A DNA stretch of 6,706 nt from Chloroflexota bacterium (GTDB taxonomy: Bacteria; Chloroflexota; Dehalococcoidia; Lucifugimonadales; Lucifugimonadaceae). Where the stretch lies: assembly GCA_016210435.1 (NCBI GenBank), contig JACQUF010000487.1, positions 1-6,706 of the forward strand, in the 5' to 3' direction. Position numbers and translations under genes: made by a program. Below, piece after piece: positions 1-6,480 of the stretch (position 1 is the first letter of the stretch; every line of letters begins with the position of its first letter). Under the pieces are notes generated by a model. That model saw only the letters and a list, made by a program, of their open reading frames with translations, was not told the DNA's origin and did no database searches.

Positions 1-465
1 GCCATCCAGATCGAATTGTGGGCTCATGCCGATCCTCCGGTCGGCAAGCTATTCATGTGGGTCGTGCTTCGGGATGAGGTCGGCCGGCTCCACACGCTGA
101 CACTGGGCCAGGTCAGCGGAACTGGGTGGGCGAAGCAATCGGCGCAGTTGCCGGAAGTCTTCGTCGCGCCGCTCACGGTCGTTTCGGTGCTCGTATTTGA
201 GCCGGTTTCGGGCGATGGCGGAACGCCGACCAGCGTCTTCATCGACGATATTTCCGCGGTCGATCCAACTGGCGACTCTGAGGTCCTCATCGACTTCGAA
301 CAGCGCGGCCTCTGGACCCCGTTGCCCACCTCACAGGGATTTGACATCGGGTTTGAGCTCGCGCCCGAAACGGGTGACCGCACATCCGGCTCGGTTGGCG
401 CCGATCGCGGCGCGTCTGTGGCACAGATGACTCTGGGCCGCGGCACCGACGGTGGGGTCCGGGGC
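1..465 (+). other. Beta-rich, jelly-roll/CBM-like module inside the first permease (partial)
   Basis: This part of the exported domain differs from the surrounding MacB-like fold. Alternating hydrophobic strands lead to IDD (window residues 81-83), a short linker, a strand ending in DFE (98-100) and then a tryptophan (W105). The same order of strands and motifs occurs in the second permease at residues about 690-866. The layout resembles beta-sandwich carbohydrate-binding modules and galactose-binding-like folds, but no ligand-binding residues can be named. Boundaries are approximate, and the left boundary is cut by the window edge. The fold assignment is inference; the duplication of the module is seen directly. 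Confidence 0.42.
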
Positions 466-1281
466 ATTTACCGCTCCGTCAACCGGGCGCCGATTCCCAT
501 GATCGCCAGCGAATCCTTCCTCGCCCGCAACGGGCTGCGGGTCGGCGATCGCCTGGTCGGTGGGCTCAGCGGAACGCTGACGCCCATGCGGGTCGTCGGC
601 TCGACGCGTCTCTTCCCAACGCTCGACCCGCGCGGCGAGGGCTTCGCCATCGTCGACCTGGAAACTCTGACGTCCTATGCGGAACTGCGGGGCGCGGTAA
701 GCCCGGTCGGGCGCACCTTCGAGGTGTTCGTTGACACTCAGGACGAAAAGCGCGACAGCGCGCTGACGGCTGTCCGGGCCGTGCTGGGACCGGGGACCGC
801 GGTAACTGACCGCCAGGGGCTCCAGGCGGCTTCATTGATCGATCCGCTCACGGTTGCCGGATGGCGTGGAGTCGGGTTCATCGCGATCGCGCTCACGATC
901 CTGGTCTCGCTGCTCGGATTTGCGACCTATCTGGCTTCCTATGAAGGCCGGACGAAGGTCGAATCAGCGTTCCTGAGGGCGCTCGGTCTGGGTCGGCTTT
1001 CCCATGTCAGGTCGATAGCCCTGGAGCAGGCGTCAGTCGCGATTACGGGCCTCGCGCTCGGGACCGCCGCGGGCTTTGTGATGACACGTCTCGCGGTTGA
1101 CGCCGTCTCTCACACTGAGAGCGGGCGCGAGGTTCTGCCGCCGTTTGTGATCGTTACGGAGTGGCTGCCGGTGACGCTGGTCTACGCCGGGCTCGCAATC
1201 CTTGCCTCGGCACTGTTGCTCCGCTTCCTCAGGACCTATGCCCGTCTTCCCCTGCACATCCTTACGAGACGCGAGGAATGA
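1..1281 (+). CDS. FtsX/MacB-type ABC permease, C-terminal part (5' truncated by window edge)
   Basis: The frame is open from base 1, so the start is upstream; the TTG at 16 and ATG at 55 are internal. The window holds 426 residues. Window residues 1 to about 155 form a beta-rich, low-helix stretch with IDD at 81-83, DFE at 98-100 and W105, resembling a carbohydrate-binding-like jelly roll. Residues about 163-270 resume a MacB-like exported domain, with a GLRVGD turn and an FPTLDP motif. Three membrane segments follow (about 289-311, 345-367 and 390-412), forming the FtsX domain. The cytoplasmic coupling segment after the first reads ESAFLRALGLG, the family's usual E-x-A-x-L-R-A-x-G pattern. 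The protein ends in a short basic tail. It matches the C-terminal half of the next gene segment by segment, so the missing part is probably another FtsX half. It would act in the cytoplasmic membrane with the two ATPases downstream. The substrate is unknown. Confidence 0.88.
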   Translation, partial: AIQIELWAHADPPVGKLFMWVVLRDEVGRLHTLTLGQVSGTGWAKQSAQLPEVFVAPLTVVSVLVFEPVSGDGGTPTSVFIDDISAVDPTGDSEVLIDFEQRGLWTPLPTSQGFDIGFELAPETGDRTSGSVGADRGASVAQMTLGRGTDGGVRGIYRSVNRAPIPMIASESFLARNGLRVGDRLVGGLSGTLTPMRVVGSTRLFPTLDPRGEGFAIVDLETLTSYAELRGAVSPVGRTFEVFVDTQDEKRDSALTAVRAVLGPGTAVTDRQGLQAASLIDPLTVAGWRGVGFIAIALTILVSLLGFATYLASYEGRTKVESAFLRALGLGRLSHVRSIALEQASVAITGLALGTAAGFVMTRLAVDAVSHTESGREVLPPFVIVTEWLPVTLVYAGLAILASALLLRFLRTYARLPLHILTRREE

Positions 1282-1299
1282 GGTAGCCCTCAGCCTGCA

Positions 1300-4200
1300 A
1301 TGATCATTTCGTCCCTCCAACTCGTTGCCCGGCGCAGCCTGTCACACTGGCGGCTTCTGCTCGCTGTCATCGTCGGCGTCCTGCTGGCGGTGACGATCAT
1401 GGCAAGCTCGATCGTCTACTTCGACTCGTTGCGAGATCTCGGTCTTACCCGAGACCTCGAGGCGGAAAACCCGCGTGCGCTCGATGTGCTCATCGAGTCC
1501 GAGGAATCGCCGCTCGACCCGACGACCTTCCAGCGGCATTACGCCACTGTCCAGTCCCAGATCGATGCCCGAATGGGCGGGTTCGCGTCCGAGGTCTCGT
1601 TCGGCTTCAAGTCCGACACGTTCTATTACGCGGGCGCCCAGAGCGACGAATTCCAGGACCGTCCAGCCATCCCCCCTGTTTCGAGCGACAACCGGCGCCT
1701 GTTCTTTGCTTCTCTGCGCGGGCTGGACGACCACGCCGCACTCGTCGAGGGGACGTGGCCGCGAGTACCGGCTGCCGGCCGGCAACCGGCCAGCCTGGCC
1801 GTTGAGGTCATCGTGTCCGAGGCTGCCGCGGCAGCGTTCGATCTGAAGGTGGGCGCGCTCGTCTATGCCGTCCCGTACTGGGAAGACCGTCATTCGAGCG
1901 TGGTCGCCGAGATAGTCGGCATATTCCGGCCAGACGACCCGTCTCTCCCCTACTGGCGGCTCTATGAAGAGGGCTTCGGCGTCGGATCTCCAAGCTTTGT
2001 CTTCGGAGCGCTGATGGTGCCGGAAGAAACCCTGGTTTCATCCATCGGCCCCTTCCTGCCGAAGATGGGAGGGGAGTATTTCTGGCTCGTTGACACCGAT
2101 CCAGGCGCGATCCACGCGGCAGACGCACCGGGGATTCGCGGCGCCGTCCTCGGGATGGAAGCCGAGCTCCGGGCGAATATCGATGGGTACCGCCATCTGA
2201 CCGAGTTGCCGGATGTACTGGACCGCTTCGGAACGCGGCTCTTCTTCAACCGGCTTCCGATGTTCGTCGTGCTGATCCTGATCGTGCTGGTCGTTGTGTA
2301 CTACGTCCTGACAATTGCGAGCCTGCTCGTCGATGCCCAGCGCGCTGAGATCGCACTCCTGCGCAGCCGAGGCGCGACTTCGACCCAGATCATCGTCGTG
2401 CATTCGATCGAGGCCTTCGCCCTGGCCGCGGCGGCATTTGCCATCGGCCCCCTACTCGCAGCCGCGGGCGTGTCACTGATCGGTGCCGTGCCGCTCTTCT
2501 CAGACCTGAATGACGGGCACCTGCTTCCCGTTCGCCTCACATGGTCGGTCTATCGCATGGCCGGCATCGGCGCGTTGCTCAGCCTTGCGGCATTGCTCAT
2601 CCCCTCGCTCCGCGCCGCCCGCATCGGGTTGCTGCAGTTCCGGCAGGGTGCGGCGCGGCCACCGAGGCTCCCGGCGTTCCAGCGCTACTACCTTGACCTT
2701 GCCCTGCTCGGCATCGTGCTGTTCTTCTTCTGGCAGCTCTCGAAGCAGGGCTCATTCGTTGCAGTGCGCCTGCTCGGCGAAGTCGTTGTCGACCAATTGA
2801 TACTCGCGGTGCCGGCGATGAGCCTGGTCGCCGCGGGCATCGTATTGCTGCGATTATTCCCGCTCGCGATGGACGGGCTTGGGCGTCTTCTTTCGAGCCG
2901 GTGGCTTTCCCGCGTGACTTCACCCGCCCTCGTACTGGGGCTCTGGCAGATGGCAAGGAACCCTGCGCACCACGCGAGGTTGTCGCTGCTGCTGATCCTC
3001 ACCGCCGGCCTGGGGGTCTTCGCCGCCAGCTTTGGCACGACACTGCAGCGCAGCTCCAGCGACCGCGTCCATTACGAGACCGGTTCAGAGTTGCGGGTGA
3101 CAGGCGTCGGGCCAGCCCGTCGAGGCTTTTCCGTCAACCCGTACACGACGATCGCCGCCGCGCCCGGCGTTGAGCTTGCGTCACCCGTCATCCGGGTCAC
3201 AGGATCCGTACTCTCTCAGGAAAGCGCGGGCGGCGTGCAGTTGGTCGGAATCGATCCGCGCACCTTTACGGATGTCGCCTGGTCGAGGCCCGACCTCACA
3301 GGCGACTCGTGGGAGTCGGTGGCATCGGCGATCGATTCGTTCAATGCGGCAGGCATCGAGTTGCCCGAGGACGCCGAATGGATATCCGTGCGGCTCCGCC
3401 CGGCCGCCCGCCGCTCCGACGTGAACGTGGTTACGCGCGTATCGGACAGGGACGGACGCTTCTACACGTATGTGCTGGGGTCGCTCTCGCCGGCATCGAA
3501 CGCGGGAACAGTGTTCCCGTGCGAGGGCGGCGAGGAGAGCGCGCCGATTCCGTGGTGCCGGCTTGGCGCCGACCTCAGACGGCAGTCTCCTCAGATCCAG
3601 TCGGTAGTCCCGCAACCGCCATTGAGGCTCGAGGCGATCGGCGTCACCGTGGCGGACCCCCGGCGTGGGCGCACGATACGGGCGGGCGCTTTCGAAATCG
3701 ACGACGTCTCCGTAGTCCTGCACGACGGCCGCGCGGTCGCCATCGACGACTTCAGCGAACCGGCTCGCTGGGGCGTGCTCGTCGAAGCCGAAGACGCGGT
3801 CTCGGATACCTACGAGGTTGCAAAGGACCGTGCAGGGCGGCAGCAGCCCGGGACCGTCCGGTTTGCCTGGTCTTCGGGCACGGTCGGCCGGCTTCGGGGG
3901 ATTTCGCCGGGAGGGGAACCGCCGCCAGTCCCCGCGTTCGTGAGCCCATCTTTCATCGAATACGCGAAATACGAGATCGGCGACGTCGTCGACCTTTCGA
4001 TCCTGCAGGAAGATGTGTCGATCCGCGTGGCCGGGGTCGTTTCCTACTTTCCCACGGTCGACCCGAACCTCGGACCTTTTGTAGTCGTTGACGGGCGTGC
4101 ACTGAGCAGAGCGGCCAGCGTCGGCCGTGTGGGCGAGGAACTTGGAGCCAATGAACTGTGGCTGAACATCGATGAGACGCGGACCGACACGGAACGGCTC

Positions 4201-4722
4201 CGCGGCTACATGGTTGCGTTCCCGTTTTCGTTCGGCGAGATCATCGAACGCCAGGCGCGGCTTGACGCAATTGCCATCGACCCCCTCGTGTCCGCGGGAT
4301 GGCGGGCGTTGCTTGGAATCGCGTTCTTCACCGTGCTGATCGTCAGCGCGGTCGGGTTCATCGTCCATGCGCAGGTAACGTTCAGGACAAGGCAGACGGA
4401 GCTGGCATTGCTGCGCGCGGTCGGGCTGTCGATGAAGCAGATGCTTGCGCTCGTACTCCTCGAGCAACTGCTCGTGATCGGCGCCGCCCTCGCAATCGGC
4501 GCGTTCATGGGCGCAAGGCTGGGCGCAACGATCATGCCCTATCTGGGCACGTCGGGCGCAGGTCTGAGAGTCGTCCCGCCCATGGTCGTGCAGATCGACT
4601 GGGGCGCGGTAGGTATCACGTTCGGGATCGTCGCCGCGGTGTTCGCTATCGTAGTCGGTGCAATCCTCGCCTCGGTCTATCGGATGTCTGTTCACCGGGT
4701 CCTGCGTCTGGGCGAAAGGTAA
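1300..4722 (+). CDS. Large FtsX/MacB-type ABC permease with two FtsX domains
   Basis: The protein has 1140 residues and about ten membrane segments. TM1 is near residues 19-41, followed by exported domain 1 (about 42-318). TM2-4 lie near 320-343, 371-397 and 419-437 (first FtsX domain). TM5 is near 466-484, TM6 near 499-520 and TM7 near 561-579. Exported domain 2 spans about 580-1000, and TM8-10 lie near 1003-1024, 1055-1078 and 1103-1127 (second FtsX domain). Coupling segments EIALLRSRGA (after TM2) and ELALLRAVGLS (after TM8) are the contacts that such permeases make with their ATPases. Exported domain 2 is MacB-like but interrupted by a beta-rich insert with the only two cysteines (C741, C753). 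The ATG at 1300 is the first start after the in-frame TGA at 1279, and a later start would remove TM1. GAGG at 1280-1283 is far from it (16 bases), so translation may be coupled to the upstream gene. The fused-half, ten-segment form fits type VII ABC systems; the substrate is not evident. Confidence 0.92.
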   Translation: MIISSLQLVARRSLSHWRLLLAVIVGVLLAVTIMASSIVYFDSLRDLGLTRDLEAENPRALDVLIESEESPLDPTTFQRHYATVQSQIDARMGGFASEVSFGFKSDTFYYAGAQSDEFQDRPAIPPVSSDNRRLFFASLRGLDDHAALVEGTWPRVPAAGRQPASLAVEVIVSEAAAAAFDLKVGALVYAVPYWEDRHSSVVAEIVGIFRPDDPSLPYWRLYEEGFGVGSPSFVFGALMVPEETLVSSIGPFLPKMGGEYFWLVDTDPGAIHAADAPGIRGAVLGMEAELRANIDGYRHLTELPDVLDRFGTRLFFNRLPMFVVLILIVLVVVYYVLTIASLLVDAQRAEIALLRSRGATSTQIIVVHSIEAFALAAAAFAIGPLLAAAGVSLIGAVPLFSDLNDGHLLPVRLTWSVYRMAGIGALLSLAALLIPSLRAARIGLLQFRQGAARPPRLPAFQRYYLDLALLGIVLFFFWQLSKQGSFVAVRLLGEVVVDQLILAVPAMSLVAAGIVLLRLFPLAMDGLGRLLSSRWLSRVTSPALVLGLWQMARNPAHHARLSLLLILTAGLGVFAASFGTTLQRSSSDRVHYETGSELRVTGVGPARRGFSVNPYTTIAAAPGVELASPVIRVTGSVLSQESAGGVQLVGIDPRTFTDVAWSRPDLTGDSWESVASAIDSFNAAGIELPEDAEWISVRLRPAARRSDVNVVTRVSDRDGRFYTYVLGSLSPASNAGTVFPCEGGEESAPIPWCRLGADLRRQSPQIQSVVPQPPLRLEAIGVTVADPRRGRTIRAGAFEIDDVSVVLHDGRAVAIDDFSEPARWGVLVEAEDAVSDTYEVAKDRAGRQQPGTVRFAWSSGTVGRLRGISPGGEPPPVPAFVSPSFIEYAKYEIGDVVDLSILQEDVSIRVAGVVSYFPTVDPNLGPFVVVDGRALSRAASVGRVGEELGANELWLNIDETRTDTERLRGYMVAFPFSFGEIIERQARLDAIAIDPLVSAGWRALLGIAFFTVLIVSAVGFIVHAQVTFRTRQTELALLRAVGLSMKQMLALVLLEQLLVIGAALAIGAFMGARLGATIMPYLGTSGAGLRVVPPMVVQIDWGAVGITFGIVAAVFAIVVGAILASVYRMSVHRVLRLGER
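3367..3897 (+). other. Beta-rich, jelly-roll/CBM-like insert in exported domain 2 of the second permease
   Basis: Residues about 690-866 interrupt the second MacB-like exported domain. The insert has successive short strands, an IDD at 800-802, a DDF at 816-818 and W824, in the same order and spacing style as the first permease. It also carries C741 and C753, the only cysteines in the 1140-residue protein, which could form a disulphide outside the cell. The MacB-like fold resumes near residue 877 with a VPAFVSPSF segment and an FPTVDP motif, matching FPTLDP in the upstream permease. A carbohydrate-binding-like beta-sandwich is the closest family I can suggest from pattern alone. Boundaries are approximate. 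Confidence 0.42.
4714..4719 (+). promoter_or_regulatory. Ribosome binding site deciding the GTG start of the first ATPase
   Basis: GAAAGG lies 7 bases before the GTG at 4727 and inside the last codons of the permease gene. It supports GTG 4727 over any start further upstream in that frame. Such a start would have to overlap the permease gene and would add residues that do not look like an ABC protein. Confidence 0.6.
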
Positions 4723-4726
4723 GTTC

Positions 4727-5593
4727 GTGCCGTACATCCTCTGCAATGACGTGTTCAAGATCTACAAGGTCGCCGACCTTGAAGTGGTCGCCCTCCGGGG
4801 GCTCGATCTGCTCGTCGAACGGGGTGAGATCATCGCCGTCGTCGGCGCCTCGGGGAGCGGAAAGAGCACGCTCCTGAACATCCTTGCGGGATACGACTCG
4901 CCTTCGGCCGGAACCGTCAGGGTGGGCGACTACGATCTGCTCAGCATGACGCGTGCCGAGGTCGTCGAGTACAGGCGGCGTGAAGTCGGCTTCCTGTGGC
5001 AGCAGACGTCGCGAAACCTGTTCCCGTACCTGACCGCGATTGAGAACGTCGAGCTCCCGATGATCCTCGCAGGCGTTCCCGCGGACGAACGCGCGCGGCG
5101 GTCGCAGGAACTGATTGGACTCGTCGGGCTGGAGCATCGCATCAAACACAGGCCTGAAACCCTGTCCGGCGGCGAACAGCAGCGCGTCGCGATTGCCGTC
5201 GCGCTCGCGAATCAGCCCCCGTTGTTGCTGGCGGACGAGCCCACGGGGGAGCTGGACGACGAGACCGGGGCAGAGGTCCTCTCGCTGCTGAACCAGGTGA
5301 ACCGGGACCTCGGCACAACCATCATCGTCGTGACCCATGACCCGGCGATCGCGACCAGCGTGGAGCGTGCGATCGCGATCCGGGATGGAAAGACGAGCAC
5401 CGAGATCCGGCGTGTAGTCACATACGAACGCAAGATCGGCGGCACGGCCGACAGGACCCGCGAATATCAACTGATGGACGCCAGCGGCCGTGTGCAGGTG
5501 CCCAGACAGTTCATCGAGGCCGCGGGGCTAGGTGACCGCGTCGTTGTCGAGGCCATTGACGGAAGCGTCGTTTTGCGCAAAGCCGAGGATTGA
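4727..5593 (+). CDS. ABC transporter ATPase (MacB/LolD-like) with C-terminal AbrB-like domain
   Basis: With GTG 4727 as start the protein has 288 residues and begins MPYILCNDVFKIYK, normal for the family. All ATPase motifs are present: likely A-loop Y13, Walker A GASGSGKS (40-47), Q-loop Q92 in FLWQQ, signature LSGGEQ (146-151), Walker B LLLADE (166-171), D-loop in GELD (174-177) and switch H204. It should hydrolyse ATP at the cytoplasmic face of one or both permeases encoded just upstream. A typical ATPase of this type is 220-250 residues. This one has about 40 extra residues at the end (246-285) that read as an AbrB/SpoVT-type swapped hairpin (G-R-V-Q-V-P ... G-D-R-V-V-V-E ... V-V-L-R). Oddities: tryptophan before the Q-loop glutamine, and valine at 158 where the usual pattern after the signature has arginine. 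The gene starts 4 bases after the permease stop and lies 3 bases before the next ATPase, so it belongs to the same operon. Confidence 0.95.
   Translation: MPYILCNDVFKIYKVADLEVVALRGLDLLVERGEIIAVVGASGSGKSTLLNILAGYDSPSAGTVRVGDYDLLSMTRAEVVEYRRREVGFLWQQTSRNLFPYLTAIENVELPMILAGVPADERARRSQELIGLVGLEHRIKHRPETLSGGEQQRVAIAVALANQPPLLLADEPTGELDDETGAEVLSLLNQVNRDLGTTIIVVTHDPAIATSVERAIAIRDGKTSTEIRRVVTYERKIGGTADRTREYQLMDASGRVQVPRQFIEAAGLGDRVVVEAIDGSVVLRKAED
5462..5581 (+). other. AbrB/SpoVT-like swapped-hairpin module fused to the ABC ATPase
   Basis: Residues 246-285 of the ATPase follow the AbrB pattern: a first strand, D-x-x-G-R-V-x-V-P, a short helix, A-G-L-G-D-R-V-x-V-E, then a last strand ending V-V-L-R-K. 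Placed against the N-terminal domain of Bacillus subtilis AbrB (from memory), the glycine-arginine turn (G254, R255) is kept. The positions of AbrB arginines 8, 23 and 24 are Q248, I263 and E264. The module would normally dimerise by strand exchange, so it may pair ATPase subunits rather than bind DNA. Confidence 0.72.
5585..5589 (+). promoter_or_regulatory. Ribosome binding site deciding the TTG start of the second ATPase
   Basis: GAGGA lies 7 bases before the TTG at 5597 and overlaps the last codons of the preceding ATPase gene, ahead of its TGA at 5591. Position and spacing support TTG 5597 and suggest translational coupling. Confidence 0.6.
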
Positions 5594-5596
5594 GAT

Positions 5597-6364
5597 TTGA
5601 TTGAAAAGACCTACCTGATTTCGGCCCAGCAGGTCTCTCGCGTCTACTACCTGGCGGGAGAAGAAGTCCGGGCCGTCTGGAACATCGACCTGGATGTGCT
5701 GCCAGGCCGCTTCGTCGCGCTGGTCGGGCGCTCCGGCTCGGGCAAGACGACGCTCCTCAACCTGCTGGCCGGCCTCGACAAGCCCACATCAGGCAAAGTT
5801 CTCTTCCAGGGACGCGACCTCGCGGGCTTTGGCGAATCCGAGATGGTGGACCTCCGCAGGCACAAGTTGGGATTCGTGTTCCAGTCCTTCGGGTTACTGC
5901 CACTCCTTTCGGCCTACGAAAACGTTGAACTCCCGCTCCGCATCGCCGGCATGGATCCGAAGGCCCGGGCGCATCGTGCGCACGAGGTGCTCGAGATGGT
6001 AGGCCTGCTCCGGCGGGCCAAACACCGCCCGTATGAACTTTCGGGAGGCGAGCAGCAGCGGATTGCAATCGCCCGCGCCGTCGCACTGAAACCCGCGGTC
6101 ATACTGGCGGATGAGCCGACGGGAGAGCTCGATTCGACCAACGCGCATGCGATCTTTTCGCTCTTCCAGCAGATGGTCCACCGGGACGCGATGTCGATCG
6201 TGGCAACGACACATGACCAGACCCTGCTTGACCTGGCCGATGAGGTGCATGAGATGCATGACGGCAACATCCGCGTCCTTCGTAACGCGGCGGGAGTTTC
6301 GGTCGAGGACATGTTCAAGCCGCCCGCGGCGCGCAAGGGGACTGTGGTATCACGGTCTAGCTGA
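5597..6364 (+). CDS. ABC transporter ATPase, MacB/LolD-like
   Basis: The protein has 255 residues, the usual length for MacB/LolD/BceA-type ATPases. Motifs in order: likely A-loop Y17, Walker A GRSGSGKT (44-51), Q-loop Q96 in GFVFQ, the ENVELPL stretch typical of this subfamily (108-114), signature LSGGEQ (148-153), Walker B VILADE (168-173), GELD (176-179) and switch H206. It acts in the cytoplasm and should power a FtsX-type permease. The likely partners are the two large permeases upstream. The TTG start is set by GAGGA 7 bases before it; the 3-base gap to the preceding gene implies the same transcript. Unlike its neighbour it has no AbrB-like tail. Instead it ends in a short basic tail of about 20 residues without a recognised domain. 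It keeps arginine after the signature (R160), where the other ATPase has valine, so the two are distinct paralogues rather than a recent duplicate. Confidence 0.95.
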   Translation: MIEKTYLISAQQVSRVYYLAGEEVRAVWNIDLDVLPGRFVALVGRSGSGKTTLLNLLAGLDKPTSGKVLFQGRDLAGFGESEMVDLRRHKLGFVFQSFGLLPLLSAYENVELPLRIAGMDPKARAHRAHEVLEMVGLLRRAKHRPYELSGGEQQRIAIARAVALKPAVILADEPTGELDSTNAHAIFSLFQQMVHRDAMSIVATTHDQTLLDLADEVHEMHDGNIRVLRNAAGVSVEDMFKPPAARKGTVVSRSS

Positions 6365-6367
6365 TGT

Positions 6368-6387
6368 CCGGCCTGATCTCCGGCCGG
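6368..6387 (+). terminator. Short GC hairpin after the ABC operon (weak terminator candidate)
   Basis: CCGGCC at 6368-6373 can pair with GGCCGG at 6382-6387 around an 8-base loop, starting four bases after the stop of the second ATPase gene. No run of T follows, so it is not a classic rho-independent terminator. It could slow polymerase, protect the 3' end, or be chance in GC-rich DNA. Confidence 0.25.
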
Positions 6388-6402
6388 CGCGCGACAAGCG
6401 GG

Positions 6403-6411
6403 TGCTAAAAT
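6403..6411 (+). promoter_or_regulatory. Possible extended -10 promoter for the deacetylase gene
   Basis: TGCTAAAAT has the extended -10 layout (TG, one base, then TAAAAT, five of six matches to TATAAT) and is one of the few AT-rich spots in the gap. No convincing -35 box lies 16-18 bases upstream. It is placed to start a transcript about 60-70 bases before the ATG at 6481. Confidence 0.3.
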
Positions 6412-6480
6412 CCAGCTTTGGCTCAAACGTGTCCAACGGCCGTTTTCCCACGCCGCGAGTGAATCCGAATTGGAGCGTCC

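Noticed and set aside
24..467. A 147-residue minus-strand frame opposite the first permease.
   Set aside because: It is rich in serine, proline and threonine without motifs and mirrors the real gene's codon pattern.
3309..4091. A 260-residue plus-strand frame inside the second permease gene.
   Set aside because: The translation is dominated by arginine and glycine, has no recognisable domain, and overlaps completely a coding region whose product matches its paralogue.
4658..4726. Extending the first ATPase upstream to position 4658.
   Set aside because: The added residues overlap the permease C-terminus and look unlike ABC proteins. The GTG at 4727 has a good ribosome binding site and gives a normal family N-terminus.
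3181..4758. A 525-residue open frame on the minus strand opposite the second permease and the start of the first ATPase.
   Set aside because: It lies antisense to a well-supported gene with clear domains. Its translation is highly charged, with no hydrophobic core pattern or known motif. Long antisense frames are common in GC-rich DNA.
5462..5581. Reading the AbrB-like tail as a separate antitoxin or regulator gene.
   Set aside because: It is continuous in frame with the ATPase, with no start codon and ribosome binding site of its own at the module boundary and no toxin gene next to it.
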